Assembly (NCBI GenBank): GCA_045658645.1
Contig: JAZOVJ010000043.1
Span: 1 to 23,976, forward strand
Direction: 5' to 3'
Length of the DNA stretch: 23,976 nucleotides
DNA from: UBA1738 sp045658645
GTDB taxonomy: Bacteria > Bacillota > Clostridia > UBA1381
Shown one piece after another: positions 14,298 through 21,855 of this stretch. A program made the position numbers and the translations under genes. Every line of letters starts with the position of its first letter. The first letter of the stretch is position 1. The notes under the pieces are model-generated. The model saw nothing but the letters and a program-made list of their open reading frames with translations, was not told where the DNA came from and did no database searches.

Positions 14298-15791
14298 ATG
14301 AAGGTTTGCACAGCCGGAGAAATGCGCAAAATTGATGCCATTTCCATTGAACAGTTTAATATTCCCGGTATTGTACTTATGGAAAATGCCGCAAGTGCCG
14401 TAACCCGTGAGATTGAAGACTTTGATAGCTTTACTGTTGTTGTGGGAAAAGGAAACAACGGCGGAGATGGACTTGCTATTGCCCGCCGGCTTATAAACCT
14501 TGGTAAAAAGGTAGATATATACCTTGTTTTTAATGACGAATTTTCGGGGGATGCTGAAATTAACCGTGAAATTTTGCGGAGTATGAACATTCCGGTAAAG
14601 ACCTGTGCTGATACCATTGAGCTGACAACAGCTATAAAAACATCAGATTGCATAGTTGATGCAATCTTCGGTACGGGAATTAAGGGTGATGTATCGGTAA
14701 TTGCGAAAGATGTTATTGAAATCATAAATAAACATTCAAAATATACCCTCTCAGTTGATGTGCCGTCAGGTATAAATTCAGACACGGGCGAGGTTTCAAC
14801 CCCTTGTATAAAGGCGGATAAAACCGTAACCTTTGCGGCATATAAAAGGGGAATGCTTTTATATCCTGCAGCTGATTATACAGGCGAAGTTATCGTGGCA
14901 GATATTCAGATTCCTGAAAAAGCATTTGATGCTTTGGGAATAAAGGTTAACACCACTGATGAGAAATTTGTGAAAAGGACTATGCCGAAGCGGAAAAATA
15001 ATTCCCATAAAGGCGATTACGGAAAAATACTCGTAATCGGCGGAAAGGTGGGAATGGGCGGAGCAGTTTTGTTATCGTCACTTGCGAGCCTGAAAATGGG
15101 AGCGGGACTTGTCACTGTCTGTATACCGAAAGATTTGGCAGGATATATAGGCGAGCTTCCGTATGAAGTGATGACAATGCCGATGGATTTTTCTTGTGAT
15201 GCAGATAAAATTGCTGAGATAGTAAATAACTATGACGTGGTTTTGTTTGGAAACGGTATTGGCAGAGAAGAGTATGTATTTGCACTTTTAGAAAAAATCC
15301 TTGATAAAATTGAAGTGCCGATGGTTATTGACGCAGACGGGCTTTTTGCACTGTCAAAATTCCCACAAAAAATTTCGGGAAGGAAAGCTATCTTGACCCC
15401 GCATTCAATGGAAATGGCACGGCTTTTGGGTGTAGATTTAAAGACTGTTGAAAAAAATCGGTTTGAACTTTCAAAAGAATTTGCAGAAAAATATAACGTG
15501 ACACTTGTTTTAAAGGGAAAACATAGTATAATAACGGCACCTGATGGTCGCCAGAATGTAAATATGACCGGAAACAGTGGGATGGCAACTGCAGGCAGCG
15601 GAGACGTCCTTGCAGGAATGACGGCGTCACTTCTTGCAATATGTGAATCGTATGATGCGGCAACGCTGGCAGTTCATTTCCACGGAAAAGCTGGGGACTT
15701 TGCAAGGGATAACCTATGCGAAGCATCAGTTATGGCAGGGGACATAATAGAAGGCTTACCCCATATATTACCTGTGGAAAACACAAACTAA
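14298..15791 (+). CDS. nnr: Bifunctional NAD(P)HX epimerase / ADP-dependent NAD(P)HX dehydratase
   Basis: Repairs hydrated NADH and NADPH. The N-terminal half (~1-210) is the epimerase (YjeF_N): MENAASAVTREI, GKGNNGGDGLAIAR and VDVPSGINSDTG. The C-terminal half (~225-497) is the ADP-dependent dehydratase of the ribokinase-like fold. It has HKGDYGKILVIGG near its start, LTPHSMEMARLL, and TAGSGDVLAGM for nucleotide binding and catalysis. At 497 aa it is the normal fused form. AAAAGGAG precedes the ATG. It sits between acpS and alr, as is common in Firmicutes. Confidence 0.95.
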   Translation: MKVCTAGEMRKIDAISIEQFNIPGIVLMENAASAVTREIEDFDSFTVVVGKGNNGGDGLAIARRLINLGKKVDIYLVFNDEFSGDAEINREILRSMNIPVKTCADTIELTTAIKTSDCIVDAIFGTGIKGDVSVIAKDVIEIINKHSKYTLSVDVPSGINSDTGEVSTPCIKADKTVTFAAYKRGMLLYPAADYTGEVIVADIQIPEKAFDALGIKVNTTDEKFVKRTMPKRKNNSHKGDYGKILVIGGKVGMGGAVLLSSLASLKMGAGLVTVCIPKDLAGYIGELPYEVMTMPMDFSCDADKIAEIVNNYDVVLFGNGIGREEYVFALLEKILDKIEVPMVIDADGLFALSKFPQKISGRKAILTPHSMEMARLLGVDLKTVEKNRFELSKEFAEKYNVTLVLKGKHSIITAPDGRQNVNMTGNSGMATAGSGDVLAGMTASLLAICESYDAATLAVHFHGKAGDFARDNLCEASVMAGDIIEGLPHILPVENTN

Positions 15792-15817
15792 ATGTGATAA
15801 AATAAGGAAGTAGAGTA

Positions 15818-16978
15818 ATGGAAAGAACATGGGCTGAAATCAATCTTGATACGCTTAAATCAAATATAGAAAACATTCGCAAAATAACCAATCCCGATGC
15901 GAAAATAATGGCGGTGGTAAAAGCGGACGCCTACGGACACGGCTATCTTGAATGTTGTCGCACGCTTTTAGACGGGGGTGCAGACAGCTTTGCTGTTGCA
16001 ACAGTTTCGGAGGCAAAGCAGTTAAGACGACACGGAATAGAAGTGCCTATTTTGATTTTGGGCGTAACATTTCCTGAGGATGCCGAAGAGATTGTTAAAA
16101 ACGAAATAATGGCTACCGTCTGCAGTGTTGACTATGCAAAATGTTTGTCAGAAGCTGCCAAGAAGCTGCAAAAAAACGTTAAAATTCATATTAAGACAGA
16201 TACTGGAATGTCCCGTCTTGGATTTTTAGCAGGCGATAATGAAGAAAAAACGGTAGAAGAGATTTTAGAAATATCAAGACTTCCTTTTATAGAAATTGAC
16301 GGACTTTTCTCGCATTTTGCTTGCGCAGACGAGAAAAACCGTGAGTACACTGACCTTCAGTTTGCAAGATTTACAAGTCTTATTAATAAATTAGAAGAAA
16401 ATGGACTTAAAATTCCGTGCAAACATATAGCAAACAGTGCAGCAATTATGATGTATCCTGAAACACATCTTGATATGGTAAGAGCAGGGGTTGTTTTATA
16501 CGGATATTATCCGTCAGAAGATGTCGACAGAAACAGACTGTCCTTAAAACCTGTTATGACATTAAAATCACGTATAACACACATTAAAGAAGTGGAAGAC
16601 GGAGTTGGTGTCAGCTACGGAAAAACGTACATAACCGACAAAAAAACAAGGATAGCAACTATTCCTGTCGGTTATGCAGACGGATACGCAAGATGCCTTT
16701 CACAGAAGGCAAAAATAGAAGTGGATGGACAGCTTTGTAATATTATAGGCAGAATTTGTATGGACCAATGTATGATTGACGTCACAAATGTAAATAATAT
16801 AAATGTTGGTGACGAAGTAATACTGTTTGGAGACGAACAAATTTCGGCGGATGATATAGCAGAGATGATGGATACAATTAATTATGAGGTTTTGTGTCTG
16901 GTATCAAAGCGAATTCCGCGCATCTATAAAGAGAAAGGAAGGGAAGTTACTGCACTTAATTATCTGGATAAAATCTGA
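15818..16978 (+). CDS. alr: Alanine racemase
   Basis: PLP enzyme making D-alanine for peptidoglycan. The PLP lysine lies in VVKADAYGHG (~residue 36), and the second catalytic tyrosine in GVSYGKTY. ICMDQCMIDVT, in the C-terminal beta domain, is also conserved. At 386 aa it is normal. AGGAAG lies nine bases upstream of the ATG. The MazEF-type pair follows directly, an arrangement shared with B. subtilis alr-ndoAI-ndoA. Confidence 0.96.
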   Translation: MERTWAEINLDTLKSNIENIRKITNPDAKIMAVVKADAYGHGYLECCRTLLDGGADSFAVATVSEAKQLRRHGIEVPILILGVTFPEDAEEIVKNEIMATVCSVDYAKCLSEAAKKLQKNVKIHIKTDTGMSRLGFLAGDNEEKTVEEILEISRLPFIEIDGLFSHFACADEKNREYTDLQFARFTSLINKLEENGLKIPCKHIANSAAIMMYPETHLDMVRAGVVLYGYYPSEDVDRNRLSLKPVMTLKSRITHIKEVEDGVGVSYGKTYITDKKTRIATIPVGYADGYARCLSQKAKIEVDGQLCNIIGRICMDQCMIDVTNVNNINVGDEVILFGDEQISADDIAEMMDTINYEVLCLVSKRIPRIYKEKGREVTALNYLDKI

Positions 16979-17005
16979 TGAACTAAAATAGGGGGCCTGA
17001 TTGCT

Positions 17006-17221
17006 TTGTCACAACTAAAAAAGGTCACGTCCGGTCTTACTTTGAAAAAAGAAAAGTGCCAGTCCTTTAAAAAGGTATACAACCGGTTTTTAAGGGATAA
17101 ATCACTAAAGCAAGGCTATGAGGAAATGGCTTCTTTAAACCTAACGTTAGCCCAAATGTGTTTTGACGCTGATAACGAAGCGTTATATGTATGTGAGGAA
17201 AAACTGACGGAGTGTGAATAA
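17006..17221 (+). CDS. Short MazE/EndoAI-like antitoxin without a visible DNA-binding domain
   Basis: Position (directly before mazF, after alr) and the C-terminal half identify it as the partner of MazF. KQGYEEMASLNLTLAQMCFD corresponds to the toxin-binding RRGYMEMAKINL segment of B. subtilis EndoAI. The 71-aa product is shorter than the usual 80-95 aa. The N-terminal ~35 residues (SQLKKVTSGLTLKKEKCQSF onward) do not show the ribbon-helix-helix pattern (ISLPxxLxxxLD) that normally binds DNA. Only 27 bases separate it from alr, so no hidden upstream exon or frameshifted domain fits. Start: TTG at 17006, ten bases after GGGGG, a weak site. It may neutralise the toxin without autorepressing the operon; this is inference. 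Confidence 0.75.
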   Translation: MSQLKKVTSGLTLKKEKCQSFKKVYNRFLRDKSLKQGYEEMASLNLTLAQMCFDADNEALYVCEEKLTECE

Positions 17222-17223
17222 CG

Positions 17224-17574
17224 GTGATTGTAAAACGAGGAGATATATACTATGCCGACTTAAGCCCTGTTATTGGGAGCGAGCAAGGCGGTATAAGGCC
17301 TGTTTTGATAATCCAAAATGATGTTGGTAACAAATATAGCCCAACTGTTATTGCTGCGGCAATAACATCACAGATAAATAAGGCTAAAATGCCTACACAT
17401 ATTGAATTATCGGCTTCTGAGTACGGACTTTATAAGGATTCGGTAATACTGTTGGAGCAAATCAGAACCATAGACAAAAAGCGCCTGAGAGAAAAGGTAG
17501 CACACTTGGATAAAAAGCTTATGAAAACGGTTGATGAAGCGCTTTCAATAAGCTTCGGAATTGAAAATATTTAG
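17224..17574 (+). CDS. mazF: Type II toxin mRNA interferase MazF/EndoA (PemK family)
   Basis: Sequence-specific endoribonuclease of the PemK/MazF fold. Hallmarks: VKRGDIYYADLSPVIGSEQGGIRPVLIIQND at the N-terminus contains the catalytic arginine region, followed by TVIAAAITSQ and the catalytic threonine context, then DSVILLEQIRTIDKKRL. At 116 aa it matches B. subtilis EndoA closely in size. The GTG start at 17224 lies two bases after the antitoxin stop, with GGAG inside the end of the antitoxin gene, so translation should be coupled. It is the last gene of the alr operon; the nested terminator at 17649-17723 follows. Confidence 0.95.
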   Translation: MIVKRGDIYYADLSPVIGSEQGGIRPVLIIQNDVGNKYSPTVIAAAITSQINKAKMPTHIELSASEYGLYKDSVILLEQIRTIDKKRLREKVAHLDKKLMKTVDEALSISFGIENI

Positions 17575-17608
17575 CCTTTTAAGTGTAGAGAAGATTTAGG
17601 AGGTTATT

Positions 17609-17644
17609 ATGTATAAAAATCGATGTAGCGTATACGCTACATAA
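17609..17644 (+). CDS. Eleven-codon ORF behind a perfect Shine-Dalgarno
   Basis: ATG at 17609 follows AGGAGG (17598-17603) by five bases and reads MYKNRCSVYAT, then TAA. The second half of the ORF is the 20-bp palindrome. It lies between mazF and a terminator, so it could be a leader peptide, a small protein, or the 5' stump of a deleted gene whose body was replaced by the palindrome. No repeat of one regulatory amino acid is seen. Expression is unproven. Confidence 0.3.
   Translation: MYKNRCSVYAT
17623..17642. repeat. 20-bp perfect palindrome
   Basis: ATGTAGCGTA followed by its exact reverse complement TACGCTACAT, with no spacer. It overlaps the stop of the 11-codon ORF and lies seven bases before the terminator stem. 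A dimeric-protein operator, a cruciform, or an insertion/deletion scar are all possible. Confidence 0.75.
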
Positions 17645-17648
17645 ATTT

Positions 17649-17723
17649 AAAGCCGACACGGTTGATATGAACCCCAAAAGTTAGACACTTTTGGGGTTCA
17701 CTTTAGTCAGTGTCGGCTTTTTT
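17649..17723 (+). terminator. Nested terminator downstream of mazF
   Basis: Outer stem of 11 bp: AAAGCCGACAC (17649-17659) with GTGTCGGCTTT (17710-17720), followed by T tract to 17723. Its 50-base 'loop' holds a second perfect 14-bp hairpin (17668-17700), so the RNA would form two stacked stems. The outer stem alone would be an ordinary terminator with a short loop. Confidence 0.8.
17668..17700. repeat. 33-bp inverted repeat inside the terminator loop, possible IS-end derivative
   Basis: TGAACCCCAAAAGT (17668-17681), five bases TAGAC, then ACTTTTGGGGTTCA (17687-17700). It starts with TG and ends with CA. The CCCCAAAAGTTAGAC core resembles ends of IS3-family elements as I remember them. No transposase is present and no flanking direct repeat is visible. 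Confidence 0.55.
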
Positions 17724-17725
17724 AA

Positions 17726-17751
17726 CACCAAAAAGATTATTTTTTTTGGTG
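17726..17751. other. AT-rich hairpin upstream of the pot promoter
   Basis: CACCAAAAA (17726-17734) pairs with TTTTTGGTG (17743-17751) around an 8-base loop. It has no T tract on the plus strand and lies just ahead of the pot -35. Its role is unknown. Confidence 0.5.
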
Positions 17752-17758
17752 AAAACTA

Positions 17759-17787
17759 TTGATTTTTGTATGAAAATGCAATAAAAT
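17759..17787 (+). promoter_or_regulatory. Promoter of potABCD
   Basis: TTGATT (17759-17764), a 17-base spacer, then TAAAAT (17782-17787). The predicted start is near 17794, inside the inverted repeat at 17791-17802. Confidence 0.65.
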
Positions 17788-17790
17788 AGA

Positions 17791-17802
17791 AGTGTTTACA
17801 CT
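17791..17802. promoter_or_regulatory. Operator-like inverted repeat at the pot transcription start
   Basis: AGTGT TT ACACT covers the predicted transcription start of potABCD, a position suited to repression. No regulator gene is adjacent. Confidence 0.35.
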
Positions 17803-17824
17803 ATAAAGAATTGGGGGTAGATAA

Positions 17825-18871
17825 ATGCAGAATATCATTAGTATGAAGGACGTAAATATAGCCTTCGATGGAGAAACAATTTTAAACAATATTAGCCTTG
17901 ATATTAAGGATAAGGAGTTTGTGACTCTTTTGGGCCCGTCAGGTTGCGGAAAGACTACAACTCTTCGTATAATAGGTGGCTTTATTACACCCGACAGCGG
18001 AACAGTAAGCTTTGAAGGTAAGGATATAAAACACGTACCGCCGTACAGACGAAACGTAAACACTGTTTTTCAGCGCTATGCTTTGTTCCCGCACCTTAAT
18101 GTCTATGACAATATTGCCTTTGGTTTAAGGGTAAAAAAGATGCCTGAAAAAGAAATTCAGGGACGGGTTGCTGAAATGCTTGAACTTGTAAACCTTCGTG
18201 GTTTTGAAAAGAGAAGCGTAAACCGTTTATCAGGCGGTCAGCAACAGAGAGTTGCAATCGCAAGAGCTCTTGTAAACAGACCGAAGGTGCTTTTACTTGA
18301 CGAGCCTTTGGGTGCTTTGGACCTGAAGCTTCGAAAAGAAATGCAGACGGAACTTAAAAGAATTCAACAGCAACTTGAAATTACCTTTATCTATGTCACT
18401 CACGACCAGGAAGAAGCATTAACAATGAGTGATACTGTAGTAGTAATGAATAAAGGAGATATCCAGCAGATTGGAACTCCTGTTGATATATATAATGAAC
18501 CTGTAAATGCCTTTGTTGCAGATTTTATCGGTGAAAGTAATATTTTAGACGGTATTATGCGCCGGGATCTTTTGGTTGAAATCTGCGGTAAGGAATTTGA
18601 ATGCGTTGATAAGGGCTTTGGCGAGAATAAGCCTGTTGATGTTGTGATACGCCCTGAAGACGTAAAGCTTATCCCTGCAGAAGATGCAAAGATTACAGGG
18701 ATTGTAGAGTCTGTAACATTTAAAGGCGTGCACTATGAAATGGTAGTTGAGGCATATGACTTCTCATGGCTTGTGCATTCCACAAAGGCAGCAGAGCTTG
18801 GGGAAGCTGTAGGAATTTCATTCGACCCGTATGATATACACATTATGAACAAGATGAAGAAAGAAGATTAA
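17825..18871 (+). CDS. potA: Spermidine/putrescine ABC importer ATPase PotA
   Basis: Nucleotide-binding subunit of the polyamine importer. Walker A GPSGCGKTT near residue 39, Q-loop VFQRYALFPHLNVYDN, signature LSGGQQQRVAIARAL, Walker B VLLLDEPLGALD, and switch histidine in VTHDQEEA. The C-terminal ~110 residues form the TOBE-type regulatory domain (VVIRPEDVKLIP). At 348 aa it is normal. GGGGGT precedes the ATG by seven bases. potB, potC and potD follow in order, which supports polyamine specificity over other MalK-like ATPases. No XRE-cupin regulator precedes it, as one often finds in Firmicutes. Confidence 0.94.
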   Translation: MQNIISMKDVNIAFDGETILNNISLDIKDKEFVTLLGPSGCGKTTTLRIIGGFITPDSGTVSFEGKDIKHVPPYRRNVNTVFQRYALFPHLNVYDNIAFGLRVKKMPEKEIQGRVAEMLELVNLRGFEKRSVNRLSGGQQQRVAIARALVNRPKVLLLDEPLGALDLKLRKEMQTELKRIQQQLEITFIYVTHDQEEALTMSDTVVVMNKGDIQQIGTPVDIYNEPVNAFVADFIGESNILDGIMRRDLLVEICGKEFECVDKGFGENKPVDVVIRPEDVKLIPAEDAKITGIVESVTFKGVHYEMVVEAYDFSWLVHSTKAAELGEAVGISFDPYDIHIMNKMKKED

Positions 18872-18908
18872 CACTTGTGTATATTAAATTGCGGAAAGGA
18901 TGATGAAA

Positions 18909-19721
18909 ATGAAAAAAACCTTAATCTCATCTCCATACCTTGTATGGATGGTGGTTTTTATAGTGGTACCGCTTGCTATGGTGGCGTACTTTGCTTTCAC
19001 TGACCCGAGCGGAAATTTCACACTTGACTATATTGCAGAGGTAGGGCAGTACACAAATATATTTGTACGCTCTATCTGGCTTGCGGCTATTGCTACCGTA
19101 ATCTGCCTTGTGATAGCGTATCCCGTTGCATATATTTTATCTACAATGGACAAGCGTCACCAGGGCACAATGCTTATGATAGTAATGCTGCCTATGTGGA
19201 TGAATTTCCTTTTAAGAACTTATGCGTGGATGACGCTTTTGGGGAATAACGGAATAATAAATACAGTTTTGGGTTATATAGGACTTGGACCTTATAAAAT
19301 GCTGAATACACAGGGGGCAGTTGTACTGGGAATGGTATATAATTATCTTCCGTATATGATTTTGCCGCTTTATTCAGTTATGGTTAAGATTGATAAGAGC
19401 CTTTATGAAGCAGCACGTGATTTGGGGTGCAACAGTAAAGGTATCCTTTTTAAAGTGGTATTGCCTTTGAGTCTTCCGGGCGTAATGTCCGGAATTACTA
19501 TGGTATTTGTTCCGGCTATCAGTACCTTTATTATTTCAAGAATGCTTGGTGGCGGAAGTAATTTACTTATCGGCGACCTTATCGAGATGCAGTTTTTAGG
19601 AAACTCCTATAACCCTAATCTTGGTGCAGGAATATCCCTTGTCCTTATGGTTATTGTTCTGCTCATTATGACTATAATGAACCAGTTTGACGCAGGCGAT
19701 GACGATAAGGTGCTGATGTAG
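18909..19721 (+). CDS. potB: Spermidine/putrescine ABC importer permease PotB
   Basis: First membrane subunit, with about six helices. The EAA loop that docks on PotA is EAARDLGCNSKGILFKVVLP in the last third. It opens with MKKTLISSPYLVWMVVFIVVP, typical of PotB. Start: three in-frame ATGs cluster here (18900, 18903, 18909). The last is eight bases after AAAGGA, while the first overlaps that site, so 18909 is chosen (270 aa). It is separated from potC by 13 bases. Confidence 0.93.
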   Translation: MKKTLISSPYLVWMVVFIVVPLAMVAYFAFTDPSGNFTLDYIAEVGQYTNIFVRSIWLAAIATVICLVIAYPVAYILSTMDKRHQGTMLMIVMLPMWMNFLLRTYAWMTLLGNNGIINTVLGYIGLGPYKMLNTQGAVVLGMVYNYLPYMILPLYSVMVKIDKSLYEAARDLGCNSKGILFKVVLPLSLPGVMSGITMVFVPAISTFIISRMLGGGSNLLIGDLIEMQFLGNSYNPNLGAGISLVLMVIVLLIMTIMNQFDAGDDDKVLM

Positions 19722-19734
19722 GGAGGGACTTTAA

Positions 19735-20523
19735 ATGAAAAAGATTTCAAAGATATATATGTCGCTCCTTTTAATGTTCTTGTATGTGCCGATTTTTGTG
19801 CTTATAGTATTTTCTTTTAACACAACAAAATCAAGAACCGTTTTTGAAGGATTTACTTTTGATTGGTACATCCGCCTTTTCCAGAACGAGCTTATTTTAA
19901 ATTCGCTCTGGAACACGATTTTGATTTCGATTTCTGCAGCAACAATTTCCACGATTTTAGGAACTGCTGCGGCGATAGGAATAAACAAAATGAGAAAGCT
20001 TCCAAAGGCAGTTGTGATGAACATTAACAACTTTCCCATAATAAATCCGGAAATTGTAACCGGTGTATCATTGATGCTTTTATTCGTGTTCTTTGCGGCA
20101 CGAATGAACTTCAATTTCGGCTTTGGAACGCTTTTGATTGCACATATCACATTTGACGTACCGTATGTAATTTTGAACGTAATGCCGAAATTCCGTCAGA
20201 TGAACCCTAATCTTTACGAGGCAGCGCAAGACCTTGGTTGCAACCCGTTCAGAGCATTTTTCAAGGTGGTTTTACCTGAAATTATGCCGGGCATTGTATC
20301 GGGATTTTTAATGGCATTCACTTTCTCCTTGGATGATTTTATCATCAGTTACTTCACATCAGGTGCGACCTCACAGACCTTGCCTATAACGATTTATTCT
20401 ATGACAAGGCGTAAGGTTAGTCCTGAAATAAATGCTCTCTCAACAATCATTTTCCTTGTGGTTGTAGTTGTGCTTATAGTGAAGAACATCCTTGAAAACA
20501 GACACAAGGAGGAGAGAGTATGA
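19735..20523 (+). CDS. potC: Spermidine/putrescine ABC importer permease PotC
   Basis: Second membrane subunit, about six helices, 262 aa. The N-terminal YMSLLLMFLYVPIFVLIVFS and the phrase FNTTKSRTVFEGFTFDWYIR are typical of PotC. The EAA loop is EAAQDLGCNPFRAFFKVVLP, followed by FSLDDFIISYFTSG, a well-conserved PotC segment. GGGAGGG precedes the ATG. The stop overlaps the potD start (ATGA), which couples their translation. Confidence 0.94.
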   Translation: MKKISKIYMSLLLMFLYVPIFVLIVFSFNTTKSRTVFEGFTFDWYIRLFQNELILNSLWNTILISISAATISTILGTAAAIGINKMRKLPKAVVMNINNFPIINPEIVTGVSLMLLFVFFAARMNFNFGFGTLLIAHITFDVPYVILNVMPKFRQMNPNLYEAAQDLGCNPFRAFFKVVLPEIMPGIVSGFLMAFTFSLDDFIISYFTSGATSQTLPITIYSMTRRKVSPEINALSTIIFLVVVVVLIVKNILENRHKEERV

Positions 20524-21773
20524 AAAAAATATTAAGCTTGATATTTGCTCTATTGCTTGTGTTGGGAACTTCTTCCTGCCGTTATCAGAGGCTCGATGAG
20601 GGCAAAGAGGAAGAGGCACAGGTTCTGACAGTTTCTGACTCTTCATATTATGAAAAGTTCAAGGGTAAAGACATTTCAATAAATGTTTATAACTGGGGAG
20701 AATATATCTCTGACGGCAGTGACGGACTTTTAGACGTAAATACTGAATTTACAAACCTTACAGGAATCAAGGTCAATTATTCCACTTATGCCACAAACGA
20801 AGAGCTTTATGCAAAACTGAAGGGTGGCGGAACGAACTATGACATTATAATTCCATCCGATTATATGATTGCCAGAATGATAAAAGAGGGAATGCTTCAG
20901 AAACTGAACTATGAAAATATCCCGAACTTTGCAAATATAATGCCGAAGTTTGTGGGCAATCTTTATGACCCTGATGACGAATATTCCGTTCCGTATACTT
21001 GGGGAACTGTGGGTATTATTTATGACAATACTGCAGTGGAAGTGCCGGAAGATGGACTTGATTGGGATATTTTGTGGGATGAAAAATACAAAGATTCTAT
21101 CCTGATGTTTGATAACCCGCGTGATTCATTTGCTATTGCAAGTCTGCTTCTGGGTAATTCAATAAATACCGAAAACTTTAGAGAATTAAGAAATGCGGCA
21201 GAAGAACTCAAGAAACAAAAGAGCCTTGTTCAATCCTATGTAATGGACGAAATATTTGATAAAATGGGTGCGGGAGAAGCAGTTTTAGCACCGTATTATG
21301 CAGGTGATGCCGTGACATTGATGGATGAGTATGACCATTTGGGTTTCGCTATTCCCAAAAGCGGAACAAATCTGTTCATAGATGCTATGTGTATCCCTGC
21401 AAGCTCAAGCCAGAAGGAAGCGGCGGAAGCGTATATAAACTTTATGTGCGAAGCAGATGTTGCCTATGCCACAACTTCATATATCGGCTATTCAACACCT
21501 AACAGTATGGCGTTTGAAATGCTTGATGATGAGGTTAAAAACGATGGAATTTCCTATCTTTCCGATGAATTTATAGAAGAGAAAACAACTATCTATAACA
21601 ATCTTTCAGATGAAGCAAATCTTGAAATGCAAAGGCTCTGGACTGATATGAAATCCACCGAGGATGCCGGCACAAACAAATGGGTCGTACCGCTGTTTTT
21701 ACTGTTTTGTGTAGCCCTTTCGATAGGAATACTAATAAGACGGTATATTAAAAATAAAAAAGATATATTCTAA
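20520..21773 (+). CDS. potD: Polyamine-binding protein PotD with C-terminal membrane helix
   Basis: Extracellular substrate-binding subunit. A signal peptide ends in LGTSSC with a candidate lipidated Cys20, a non-canonical lipobox because Thr sits at -3. The mature protein has the PotD fold: ISINVYNWGEYISDG, DIIIPSDYMIARMI, and TWGTVGIIYDN. Unlike E. coli PotD, the C-terminus carries a hydrophobic helix (residues ~388-406) followed by the basic RRYIKNKK, a stop-transfer pattern. The protein may thus be held at both ends, or the C-terminal helix is the real anchor and the signal is cleaved elsewhere. At 417 aa it is longer than E. coli PotD (~348) by about this tail. GGAGGAG lies a few bases before the ATG. 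A terminator follows. Confidence 0.92.
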   Translation: MKKILSLIFALLLVLGTSSCRYQRLDEGKEEEAQVLTVSDSSYYEKFKGKDISINVYNWGEYISDGSDGLLDVNTEFTNLTGIKVNYSTYATNEELYAKLKGGGTNYDIIIPSDYMIARMIKEGMLQKLNYENIPNFANIMPKFVGNLYDPDDEYSVPYTWGTVGIIYDNTAVEVPEDGLDWDILWDEKYKDSILMFDNPRDSFAIASLLLGNSINTENFRELRNAAEELKKQKSLVQSYVMDEIFDKMGAGEAVLAPYYAGDAVTLMDEYDHLGFAIPKSGTNLFIDAMCIPASSSQKEAAEAYINFMCEADVAYATTSYIGYSTPNSMAFEMLDDEVKNDGISYLSDEFIEEKTTIYNNLSDEANLEMQRLWTDMKSTEDAGTNKWVVPLFLLFCVALSIGILIRRYIKNKKDIF

Positions 21774-21805
21774 AAAATCTCATCTTTAATGATGGGATTT
21801 TTTTT
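21772..21805 (+). terminator. potABCD terminator
   Basis: The A-rich arm ending TCTCATC (21772-21784) pairs with GATGGGA plus T run (21791-21803) around a 6-base loop, with one pair being U-G in RNA. A T tract follows. A TATAAT at 21808-21813 comes right after but has no convincing -35. Confidence 0.85.
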
Positions 21806-21822
21806 GCTATAATAAGATTGTT

Positions 21823-21855
21823 CAAATATTTTGTACGATAATGCAAATATTTTGT
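21823..21855. repeat. 12-bp direct repeat at the nagA truncation
   Basis: CAAATATTTTGT occurs at 21823-21834 and again at 21844-21855, offset by 21 bases (two helical turns). The second copy lies within the open frame leading into the nagA remnant but before its homology begins. It could be a pair of regulator sites or a recombination scar. Confidence 0.6.

Noticed and set aside
14183..14785. 200-codon open frame on the minus strand under acpS and the NAD(P)HX repair gene
   Set aside because: Antisense to two motif-rich genes, serine/threonine-rich shadow composition, no start signals.
17224..17574. Mobile or defence-island origin for the toxin-antitoxin pair
   Set aside because: alr-mazE-mazF is a conserved chromosomal order in Firmicutes, and base composition matches the neighbours.
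17668..17700. Complete insertion sequence at the palindrome
   Set aside because: No transposase frame or space for one; only paired end-like arms remain.
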